From the NCBI GenBank assembly GCA_030631875.1, contig DAOVKH010000111.1, positions 1-6,012 on the forward strand: a stretch of DNA of 6,012 bases, given 5' to 3'. The notes beneath the pieces are model-generated. The model was not told the origin of the DNA, searched no databases, and saw nothing but the letters and a program-made list of their open reading frames with translations. The DNA comes from Deltaproteobacteria bacterium (GTDB lineage: Bacteria > Desulfobacterota > GWC2-55-46 > DRQE01). This document shows, piece after piece, positions 1 through 6,012 of the stretch (positions are counted from its first letter, which is position 1; each line of letters opens with the position of its first letter). Made by a program: the position numbers and the translations under genes.

Positions 1-2280
1 GACGGAGGGATGGATCTATCATTGAGGTCGCTCTTTAAATTCGTAAGTTATTGGAACCCGTCAATACTAACGGACAAGGAAGGCAAGGCCTATATAGAGT
101 TCAGCCTGCCCGATAACCTTACGGGCTGGCGCGTCTTTACTATGGCCGTAGATAAGGCCGATCGCATGGGGCTTGGTCAGGGGAGTTTTAAGACCAACCG
201 TCCGACAGAGCTTCGCCCTGTGCTTCCAAACCAGGTAACAGAGGGCGACAGCTTTAGTGCCGGCTTCTCCGTTATGAACCGCACGGAGAAGGTGCGCACC
301 CTTGAGGTCAAGGTAGAGGCAAAGACACCGTCGGGCAAAACATACAATACAGCCGAGACCATTGAGGCCGAACCCTATAAGCGTTACGTCATATACCTAC
401 CGGTCAAGACGAGTGAAGACGGCGAAGTAACGCTTAACGCCACCGCGCGCGACGCCCTTGACGGCGACATGCTCGTAAAGTCCGTTCCGGTCAGGAAGCG
501 CGTATCCTTCGACGTGGCCGCAACCTACGGCACAACGACATCCGACGAGATAACCGAGTCCATTCACTTCCCCTATAATATAAGGACAGACGCCGGGCGC
601 GTGAGCCTCATTGTATCGCCGACGGTCATAGGCAACGTCGAGGGGGCATTTAAGTACATGCGCGACTACCCGTATATGTGTTGGGAGCAAAAACTCACAA
701 AGGGCGTTATGGCTTCCCATTACCAAAACCTAAAGGACTACATGCCAGAGGACTTTACCTGGCCTGAGAGTGAAGACGTCACAAAAGAAACACTCAAGCT
801 GGCCGCCGACCATCAGGCACCGAACGGCGGCATGGTATATTATATAGCTCAGGACAGATACGTAAGCCCCTACCTGAGTGCCTATACTGCTCTGTCATTT
901 AACTGGCTAAGTAGCCGCGGCTATGAGATACCGAAGAAGGTCGAAGAGAGACTCCATAAATATCTCCTAAAGCTCCTTCGCCGCGACGTTATGCCGTCCT
1001 TCTACTCAAAGGGTATGGCCTCGACGGTAAGGGCCGTGGCTCTGGCCGCACTCGCTCCGCATAAAAAAATAAATAGGTCAGACCTCGACCGTTACGAAAA
1101 ACACATAGAAGAGATGAGCCTCTTCGGTAAGGCTCACTTCCTTTTGGCCGCCATAGAGACAGGCTCCACAGATGACCTCCAGAGAAGAGTGGTCGATAAG
1201 ATAATGGCGCACGCCAACCAAACAGGAGGCAAGTTCATATTCAGCGAAGAGCTCGACTCCGGCTATGACCGCATCCTCGCGACAACGCTTCGCGATAACG
1301 GCGCCATACTTAGCGCGCTTCTCTCCTATACAGAGAAGAACGAAAGAAACGCCGAGCATGTGGCAGACGTACCATTCAAGCTCGTACGTACGATAACGCA
1401 GACGCGCGGTCAACGCGACCGCTGGGAGAACACGCAAGAAAATATGTTTGCCTTGAACGCCATAATAGATTTCTCAAAGGTCTATGAAAAGGATCGTCCG
1501 AATATGACGCTCACAGCATGGTTCGACGTCGAGGGCGTAAAGGTCACAGGTGACGCAGACGGGACAGACGGCATAAGCATTAAGACCGTCGAGAAGATGG
1601 GCGAAGGTAAGTTTACAGACCTCCTTGACAGCCCCATAGACTTCGAACGCCCAATTAAAGAAGGAGACCCCGGAACAAAGGCAAAGGTCCGCCTCCATCG
1701 TAAGGGCGAAGGGCGCGTCTACTACTCAACGAGGTTATTCTACGCATCGAAGGATCTATCCGGCAAGCCCGTGAATGCCGGCATAGAGGTCTTCCGTGAG
1801 TATAGCGTTGAAAGAGACGGCCTGTGGCAGATACTCGACAGGGATATGGAGCTCAAGACAGGAGAGCTCGTAAGGGTTGACCTCTACTTGTCGCTTCCAA
1901 CGGCCAGGAACTTCGTCGTACTCGACGACCCTATACCGGGCGGCCTTGAGCCCGTTAACAGAGACCTTGCCACAACATCTACGGTGGACTCCGACAAAGG
2001 AGCGTTCAAGCACGCCGATACTTCATTCTGGTACCGCTTCGACGACTGGAGGAGTTACGGTTATTCACGGTGGAGCTTCTACCATAAAGAGCTTCGCCAC
2101 CATGCGGCACGCTTCTACTCGGAGTACCTGCCGGCCGGCAACTACCACCTCTCGTATGTGGCACAGGTCATAGCACCCGGAGAGTTCAGCGTCATGCCGG
2201 TGCGCGCCGAAGAGATGTACGACCCTGACGTATACGGCAAAGGTCTTCCCGCCAGATTAACTGTCGCCGAGCCCGAGTAA
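1..2280 (+). CDS. Alpha-2-macroglobulin family protein, C-terminal part (5' end outside window)
   Basis: The frame is open from base 1 with no stop, and it starts mid-domain, so this is the last 759 residues of a longer gene. The ATG at base 10 is an internal methionine. Residues are numbered from the first in-window codon. The A2M domain opens near residue 10 (W18-N-P, then LPDNLTGWR at 36-44). The thioester motif C-W-E-Q is at 227-230 (bases 679-690), followed by a helical thioester domain with GGM at 276-278 and SPYLSAYT at 289-296. The C-terminal domain carries YLPAGNY (709-715), PGEF (726-729) and MYDP (739-742), typical of the last domain of bacterial A2Ms. Family knowledge: these envelope proteins bait and covalently trap proteases through a Cys-Gln thioester, and are usually anchored in the periplasm as lipoproteins. 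The signal peptide and bait region are not visible here. The pbpC gene follows after 7 bases, as in the yfhM-pbpC arrangement. Ile codons are strongly biased to ATA (23 of 29). Family assignment is secure; the protease-trapping role is inferred. Confidence 0.95.
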   Translation, partial: DGGMDLSLRSLFKFVSYWNPSILTDKEGKAYIEFSLPDNLTGWRVFTMAVDKADRMGLGQGSFKTNRPTELRPVLPNQVTEGDSFSAGFSVMNRTEKVRTLEVKVEAKTPSGKTYNTAETIEAEPYKRYVIYLPVKTSEDGEVTLNATARDALDGDMLVKSVPVRKRVSFDVAATYGTTTSDEITESIHFPYNIRTDAGRVSLIVSPTVIGNVEGAFKYMRDYPYMCWEQKLTKGVMASHYQNLKDYMPEDFTWPESEDVTKETLKLAADHQAPNGGMVYYIAQDRYVSPYLSAYTALSFNWLSSRGYEIPKKVEERLHKYLLKLLRRDVMPSFYSKGMASTVRAVALAALAPHKKINRSDLDRYEKHIEEMSLFGKAHFLLAAIETGSTDDLQRRVVDKIMAHANQTGGKFIFSEELDSGYDRILATTLRDNGAILSALLSYTEKNERNAEHVADVPFKLVRTITQTRGQRDRWENTQENMFALNAIIDFSKVYEKDRPNMTLTAWFDVEGVKVTGDADGTDGISIKTVEKMGEGKFTDLLDSPIDFERPIKEGDPGTKAKVRLHRKGEGRVYYSTRLFYASKDLSGKPVNAGIEVFREYSVERDGLWQILDRDMELKTGELVRVDLYLSLPTARNFVVLDDPIPGGLEPVNRDLATTSTVDSDKGAFKHADTSFWYRFDDWRSYGYSRWSFYHKELRHHAARFYSEYLPAGNYHLSYVAQVIAPGEFSVMPVRAEEMYDPDVYGKGLPARLTVAEPE
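679..690 (+). other. Thioester motif CWEQ of the A2M protein
   Basis: These bases encode Cys-Trp-Glu-Gln, directly preceded by Tyr-Pro-Tyr-Met. They match the CxEQ consensus in which the Cys thiol and Gln side chain form the internal thioester of complement C3, A2M and thioester-containing bacterial A2Ms. Some bacterial A2Ms lack this motif, so its presence places the protein in the covalent-trapping class. That assignment rests on the motif alone. Confidence 0.9.
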
Positions 2281-2287
2281 GCGGACA

Positions 2288-4567
2288 ATGCTCAAGGTAT
2301 CCTTAAAGAACTTCTTTACCGCGCGTGGTGTAAGGCGCGCGGTAATTATAACATCTTCCGTGGTCTTTATCCTGACGGCAACGTTATCGATAAAGACCTA
2401 CATTGATATTGAAGCGCCTCCCGAAAGCCTCTTGCCAAAGCACTCGGATATAACCAAACGCCGCATCCTTGATAGGGACGGGCGTCCTATAACCATAACC
2501 TACCAAAACAGATGGAACCTTCACGACCAACTGAAGTTGCACGAGATTCCAAGGACGCTTCGCATAGCGGTCGTTACGGCCGAAGACAAACGCTTCTTCG
2601 AACACTCCGGTGTCGACCATCTGGCACGCCTTAACGCCATATACCAGAACATACGTTCTCTAAGGGTCGTACGCGGAGCGTCGACCATAACAGAGCAGGT
2701 CGTACGCATGATAAGACCCAGACCGCGCACCTTCTACTCAAGGTGGCTCGAGGGCTTTGAGGCCAAAAGGTTAGAGCAGAAGTTTTCAAAGGCCGAGATA
2801 TTGGAGTTCTACTTAAACCAGGTTCCCTACGCAGCACGGCGGCGAGGTGTCAGGCAGGCCGCGGACTACTACTTCGATAGAGACCTCAATACACTTACCA
2901 TAAAAGAAACATTGGCCCTGGCCGTACTCGTGCGTGCGCCCGGACGAATGGACTTAAGGAAAAATTCAAAAGGAGTCGCCATAGAGAAAGCCATGTATCG
3001 GCTAAAGGAGAGGCTGGTGACGGATGGACTTATTAACGCCCCTTCCGTGGAACGTACCATGAAGACGCCCTTTGAACTTTCTAAGAGTGAACGCATTTTA
3101 GAGGCCGCGCACTTCGCACGCCACATATACGAAAGTAACTCTGATACCAAGACGAGTGACTCCTCGCTTCGGACAACGCTCGATGCAGGGTTGCAGCAAA
3201 AGGTTCAACTCATACTCGACGGACGCATTAAGGAGCTTAAAGCAAAGAACGTATCAAACGGTGCCGTGCTCGTAATCGACCACCTAACTGACGAGGTGCT
3301 GGCGTGGGTCAATGCCACGGCGGGTGAGACGGACGCAAGCTACATAGACGGCGTTAAGGCACCGCGCCAGCCCGGCTCCACCCTAAAGCCGTTCCTCTAC
3401 GGCCTGGCACTTGAAAAGGGCTGGAGTAGTGCGACACTCATAGATGACTCAAGGCTTGCCCGCGCCGTTGGTCGCGGCCTTCACAGTTATAGAAATTATA
3501 GCGGCCGTCACTACGGCCCCATAAGGCTCAGAGTAGCCCTTGGCAACTCTTTGAATATCCCTGCCGTAAGGGCGGTACAGTTCACAGGCCTCGATGAATT
3601 TTATGCAAGGCTAAGGAGACTCGGTTTTACAGGTCTTGATAAGAACCCGGAGTATTACGGCGAAGGGCTTGCGCTCGGCAACGCCGAGGTAACGCTCTTT
3701 GATCTAACGCGCGCCTACGCGACCCTTGCCAGAGGTGGAATAAGTAGAGAGCTTCGGCTACTAATGGACTACAAACACAGCGCCAATAACGACGATAATG
3801 AAGAACGCGTATATAGCAAAGAGGTGTCCTCTCTTATCGCCAACATACTATCCGACCCCGAGGCCCGTCGCCTTGAGTTTGGTGCCGGGAGCCTACTGCG
3901 CTTTCCTGTTCAGACGGCAGTAAAGACAGGCACCTCGACCGACTATAAGGACGCATGGGCTGTCGGTTTCTCGCATAGATACACCGTCGGCATATGGATG
4001 GGTAACCTAAACCAAAGACCCATGGCCGAGGTTACAGGCTCTACCGGCCCGGCACTCGTGCTTCGCGCCATATTCGCCGAGCTTAACCGTAGAGCAGAGT
4101 CAGAGAGCCTTTACCTGAGCCCCAAACTTAAGGCGGCACGGATATGCAAGAAGAGCGGGCGCAGAGCAACTAAAGGGTGTCAATCCATGGATGAGTACTT
4201 TGAAAGTAAGAACGTACCCACGGCTTTCTGTGATATTGATCATGACCACCAAGATGCCGCAGAGGCTATCAAGACGACTTATCACAATGATAGCCCTTTA
4301 AGGCTGCTTCAGCCTACCCCGGGCCTTGAACTTACGCTGGACCCGCGCATTCCGGATGAGCTGGAAGCATTCGAATTCATAGTCGAGGATAGGAGTGGCA
4401 CTATGGACGAGCTTAGTTGGTATATCGACGGAGAGTTAGTCTATAAGGGTAAAGACAAGAGTTACCGGTGGCTCCTGGAACGCGGAACACACCTGGTAAG
4501 GGTTGTAGCAAATAGAAGCGACGGGGGAAGCCTTGAGTCTCATTCCATAAGGTTCTATGTTCGTTAA
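2288..4567 (+). CDS. pbpC: Penicillin-binding protein 1C (bifunctional glycosyltransferase/transpeptidase)
   Basis: This is a complete 759-residue class A PBP that polymerises lipid II glycan strands and cross-links peptides on the outer face of the inner membrane. A short basic N-terminus leads into one membrane helix (about 18-38). The GT51 domain follows, with EDKRFFEHSGVD starting at the catalytic E99, GASTITEQ at 130-137, an acidic residue at E155 in the third motif, and EILEFYLN at 170-177. The transpeptidase domain has the S364-T-L-K nucleophile motif, S421-L-N, and K546-T-G-T-S. Cys620, Cys631 and Cys648 form a cysteine-bearing linker as in PBP1C. The last ~90 residues (about 670-759) resemble the PBP1C-specific C-terminal domain (BiPBP_C). 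Length is normal for the family and all catalytic residues are present. The start is ATG at 2288, 7 bases after the A2M stop, with no good Shine-Dalgarno, which suggests translational coupling. The A2M neighbour and the C-terminal domain favour PBP1C over PBP1A or PBP1B. Confidence 0.96.
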   Translation: MLKVSLKNFFTARGVRRAVIITSSVVFILTATLSIKTYIDIEAPPESLLPKHSDITKRRILDRDGRPITITYQNRWNLHDQLKLHEIPRTLRIAVVTAEDKRFFEHSGVDHLARLNAIYQNIRSLRVVRGASTITEQVVRMIRPRPRTFYSRWLEGFEAKRLEQKFSKAEILEFYLNQVPYAARRRGVRQAADYYFDRDLNTLTIKETLALAVLVRAPGRMDLRKNSKGVAIEKAMYRLKERLVTDGLINAPSVERTMKTPFELSKSERILEAAHFARHIYESNSDTKTSDSSLRTTLDAGLQQKVQLILDGRIKELKAKNVSNGAVLVIDHLTDEVLAWVNATAGETDASYIDGVKAPRQPGSTLKPFLYGLALEKGWSSATLIDDSRLARAVGRGLHSYRNYSGRHYGPIRLRVALGNSLNIPAVRAVQFTGLDEFYARLRRLGFTGLDKNPEYYGEGLALGNAEVTLFDLTRAYATLARGGISRELRLLMDYKHSANNDDNEERVYSKEVSSLIANILSDPEARRLEFGAGSLLRFPVQTAVKTGTSTDYKDAWAVGFSHRYTVGIWMGNLNQRPMAEVTGSTGPALVLRAIFAELNRRAESESLYLSPKLKAARICKKSGRRATKGCQSMDEYFESKNVPTAFCDIDHDHQDAAEAIKTTYHNDSPLRLLQPTPGLELTLDPRIPDELEAFEFIVEDRSGTMDELSWYIDGELVYKGKDKSYRWLLERGTHLVRVVANRSDGGSLESHSIRFYVR

Positions 4568-4609
4568 TCCTGTAAGCCGCAGGTCACCTTAGAAGGTTGG
4601 ACGCAATAC

Positions 4610-4627
4610 AGTCGATAACTATCGACT
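4610..4627. repeat. Perfect 8-bp inverted repeat with 2-bp centre
   Basis: AGTCGATA and TATCGACT are exact reverse complements separated by AC, 43 bases after the pbpC stop. As RNA it would fold as a stem of about 5-6 bp with a small loop. The bases after it (TCACCTACAAC) are not a T-run, so it is a poor intrinsic terminator. It could instead be a protein-binding palindrome or an element end. It is near-symmetric as DNA, but its function is unknown. Confidence 0.5.
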
Positions 4628-4680
4628 TCACCTACAACTAAACAAATTTATGCAAGCAACTATTTGAAAATTACAGATTG

Positions 4681-4714
4681 AAAGTGAGGGTAACGAGTGA
4701 CTTCTAATCACTTT
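4681..4714. repeat. Inverted repeat AAAGTGA/TCACTTT with a nested stem
   Basis: The 7-bp arms at 4681-4687 and 4708-4714 are exact reverse complements. A competing shorter hairpin uses AGTGA (4696-4700) and TCACT (4708-4712) with a 7-base loop. Outside these, ATTGAA (4677-4682) and TTCAAT (4718-4723) also pair, giving an imperfect palindrome over 4677-4723. It lies about 30 bases past the stop of the kamA-like gene on the - strand, so it could help end that transcript. No T-run supports intrinsic termination. Confidence 0.35.
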
Positions 4715-4743
4715 ATCTTCAATAAATTCATCAATACCAGCCT

Positions 4744-5832
4744 TTAGTCAAGGATGTTAGGAATTTTAGTCGTCTGACCCTTGTGATTTCGTAGGGTGTA
4801 TTCCTTCTCATTTTTATCGACTATATAATAGTCTGGCATTAATGGGATCTTGCCGATATTGGTGGCCAGCACATACATCGGTTGTGCCAGGCCCGTAGTG
4901 TGTCCACGTATTGCATCACGGATTAATTCGGCACCTTTTTCCACGGTCGTACGGAAATGGTCGATTCCAGGAGCAGCTTCACAATAGAAAACATAGTAGG
5001 GCCGTATACGAGTGCGTAGCAGTTTCTGATGCAGCTCTTTGAAGGTATCTACATCATCGTTAACACCCTTCAACAATACCGCCTGATTCCCCACATTGAT
5101 GCCGCAACTTAAGAGTTCGTAAACCGCTTTTGCCGTTTTTTCGGTAATCTCTTTCGGGTGATTGCACTGTGTATTGATCCAGACTGGAACTTTATGGAAA
5201 CCTCCGATAGCTTTTTTCAATCCTTCCGTAACTCGATGAGGTAGAACGATAGGTAGTCGGGAGCCGATACGAATCATTTCGACATGCGGTATCTCGCGAA
5301 GTTTGGTAATCAGGTGTTCCAGCTTATCGTCCGATAAAAGCAAGGGGTCACCACCGGTAATCAGTACGTCACGGACCTCCCTATGTTCGGCAATCCAAGC
5401 CAGTCCTTCATCAAGGTCAAAACGCAGTTGCAGATCATTGTCGATAACCATTTCCTTACGGAAGCAGTGCCGACAATAAACAGCACAAGTTTCTACAACG
5501 GTAAAAGCAATACGATCATTATACTGACGGGCAATACAATCAGGGCGGACTTCCTCGGTGGCTCTATTCTCTTTCCAGATTAGGTAGTCTTTCATCCCAT
5601 ACTCATTAGTCTGTTCCTTCATGGATGGGATCATCTGTTTTCGAATTGGACAGCTGGGATCAACCTTATCCATCAACGATGCAAAATAGGGAGATATCCC
5701 CCACCTGGTGTCCAACGCCTCAATTGCTTCCCTTTCATCATCGGAGACATTGATATACTTTTCAAGTTTCTCAAGTGTATTCACTTGATTCTGCATCTGT
5801 TCGACCCACTCTTCTGCCACTTTTCCCTCCAT
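4744..5832 (-). CDS. KamA-family radical SAM aminomutase-like protein (lysine 2,3-aminomutase-like)
   Basis: This is a 362-residue cytoplasmic radical SAM, PLP-dependent enzyme expected to move an amino group between the alpha and beta carbons of an amino acid. The [4Fe-4S]/SAM motif CAVYCRHC has C116, C120 and C123 (CX3CX2C). GGDP is at 160-163, RIGSRLP at 188-194, and a GNQAVLLKGVND stretch at 248-259. The likely PLP Schiff-base lysine is K328 in NIGKIPLMP. Compared with clostridial lysine 2,3-aminomutase as I recall it, the lysine-recognition residues D293 and D330 correspond to E285 and A323, the glycine-rich loop before the PLP lysine is about two residues shorter, and the zinc-binding cysteines have no counterpart. 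Lysine is therefore not an assured substrate; another amino acid such as glutamate is possible. It lacks the C-terminal pattern of EpmB. Codon use (ATA for only 5 of 29 Ile) differs from its neighbours and suggests transfer. It lies 54 bp behind another - strand gene. The start could be ATG at 5832 or GTG at 5820. Confidence 0.92.
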   Translation of the reverse strand: MEGKVAEEWVEQMQNQVNTLEKLEKYINVSDDEREAIEALDTRWGISPYFASLMDKVDPSCPIRKQMIPSMKEQTNEYGMKDYLIWKENRATEEVRPDCIARQYNDRIAFTVVETCAVYCRHCFRKEMVIDNDLQLRFDLDEGLAWIAEHREVRDVLITGGDPLLLSDDKLEHLITKLREIPHVEMIRIGSRLPIVLPHRVTEGLKKAIGGFHKVPVWINTQCNHPKEITEKTAKAVYELLSCGINVGNQAVLLKGVNDDVDTFKELHQKLLRTRIRPYYVFYCEAAPGIDHFRTTVEKGAELIRDAIRGHTTGLAQPMYVLATNIGKIPLMPDYYIVDKNEKEYTLRNHKGQTTKIPNILD

Positions 5833-5840
5833 ATCCCCCT
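5818..5840 (-). promoter_or_regulatory. Ambiguous translation start of the kamA-like gene
   Basis: Reading the - strand, AAGGGGG sits only two bases before the ATG (5832-5830), which is too close for a normal Shine-Dalgarno. GGAGGG, which overlaps that ATG and the next codons, lies at good spacing (five bases after GGAGG) from an in-frame GTG at 5820-5818 (Val5). The GTG start would give 358 residues. An in-frame TGA at 5874-5872 bars any longer start, and no ATG, GTG or TTG lies between it and the ATG. The conserved core is unaffected by the choice. Confidence 0.5.
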
Positions 5841-5886
5841 TAAAACCGCAAATACCGGCAAAAGGGCTCTCTCAAGGTTATATGCT
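5833..5886 (-). promoter_or_regulatory. Short leader between the right-edge gene and the kamA-like gene; weak -10-like box
   Basis: The 54-bp gap contains TATAAC on the - strand (5882-5877), a reasonable -10 match about 45 bases upstream of the ATG. No good -35 lies 16-18 bases before it and there is no extended -10 TG. The gap has no convincing terminator for the upstream gene. The kamA-like gene may therefore be co-transcribed with the gene to its right, or use a weak promoter of its own. Confidence 0.25.
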
Positions 5887-6012
5887 CTAATTAGACTTGA
5901 TGCCTAAGTAACTCCGTATCTCCTCTAAGAGGTCAACGTCTGTCCAAACACCCTCTATCATTTTGTATTCACCGTCGGGTCTTATAAAGATCATGCCTAT
6001 GTCGTTATCTCC
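5887..6012 (-). CDS. C-terminal 41 residues of an unidentified protein (5' end outside window)
   Basis: On the - strand the frame is open from the right edge to TAG at 5889-5887. It encodes 41 residues that begin GDNDIGMIFIRPDG and end in an acidic stretch and a hydrophobic helix (VDLLEEIRSYLGI). Its four ATA among six Ile codons match the A2M gene rather than the kamA-like gene, which supports a real resident gene. A beta strand, a PDG turn and a final amphipathic helix are compatible with the end of a thioredoxin-like fold, but the fragment is too short to name. It is probably the upstream neighbour of the kamA-like gene on the same strand. Confidence 0.6.
   Translation of the reverse strand, partial: GDNDIGMIFIRPDGEYKMIEGVWTDVDLLEEIRSYLGIKSN

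Larger units (their letters stand above)
4568..4743. other. Intergenic spacer between convergent pbpC and kamA-like genes
   Basis: This 176-bp stretch separates two convergent genes. I find no coding potential beyond trivial ORFs. It is visibly richer in A and T than pbpC, especially from about 4628 onward, and it holds two inverted repeats (4610-4627 and 4681-4714). A terminator for each gene would be expected here, but no stem followed by a clear run of T is present on either strand. The composition shift around 4628 may mark the edge of the segment that brought in the kamA-like gene. Confidence 0.6.

Noticed and set aside
397..726. 109-residue - strand open frame opposite the A2M gene
   Set aside because: It covers the thioester region of a well-supported gene on the other strand and has no recognisable domain.
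1078..1437. 119-residue - strand open frame opposite the A2M gene
   Set aside because: It is antisense to conserved A2M domain sequence and shows no coherent domain of its own.
1877..2173. 98-residue + strand open frame within the A2M gene
   Set aside because: It lies fully inside the A2M reading frame in another phase, resembles no known domain, and is rich in Ser, Thr and Arg as expected of a shadow frame.
4581..4597. Small palindromes AGGTCACCT and ACCTTAGAAGGT
   Set aside because: Arms of only 4-5 bp are expected by chance and no T-run follows.
5383..5583. 66-residue + strand open frame opposite the kamA-like gene
   Set aside because: It is antisense to the region encoding the radical SAM cysteine motif, which is clearly the coding strand.
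4744..5832. Assignment as EpmB, the EF-P lysine aminomutase
   Set aside because: The C-terminal GKIPLMPDYY stretch and following segment resemble long KamA enzymes and not the EpmB ending, and no epmA or efp gene is in the window.
5833..5870. Possible rho-independent terminator before the kamA-like gene
   Set aside because: On the - strand CCG and CGG flank a 7-base loop ahead of TTTT, but a 3-bp stem is too short to be credible.

Overview
The window holds three substantial protein-coding genes and the tail of a fourth. The left 4.57 kb carries two genes on the + strand. The first is the C-terminal 759 residues of a bacterial alpha-2-macroglobulin (A2M) protein with an intact CxEQ thioester motif; its N-terminus lies outside the window. 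Seven bases downstream is a complete penicillin-binding protein 1C (pbpC), a bifunctional glycosyltransferase/transpeptidase. This is the classic yfhM-pbpC style pair, thought to couple periplasmic protease trapping with peptidoglycan repair.

The right part runs on the - strand, convergent with the pair. From the right edge it holds the last 41 residues of an unidentified protein, a 54-bp gap, and a complete KamA-family (lysine 2,3-aminomutase-like) radical SAM protein. A 176-bp, AT-rich spacer with two inverted repeats separates the convergent pbpC and kamA-like genes. Neither repeat has a convincing U-tract terminator.

The organism is a diderm (Gram-negative-type) bacterium, judging from the A2M/PBP1C pair. 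I cannot name the lineage. A distinctive trait of the resident genes is heavy use of the ATA isoleucine codon: 23 of 29 Ile codons in the A2M fragment by hand count. The right-edge fragment shares the trait (4 of 6). The kamA-like gene does not (5 of 29, otherwise ATT/ATC), which suggests it was acquired from elsewhere.

I see no clearly new multi-gene system. The most interesting item is the KamA-like protein. It keeps the radical SAM cysteines and the PLP-type lysine. It lacks one of the two aspartates that recognise lysine in lysine 2,3-aminomutase, has Glu for the other, and has no counterpart of the zinc-binding cysteines. Its substrate is therefore open.
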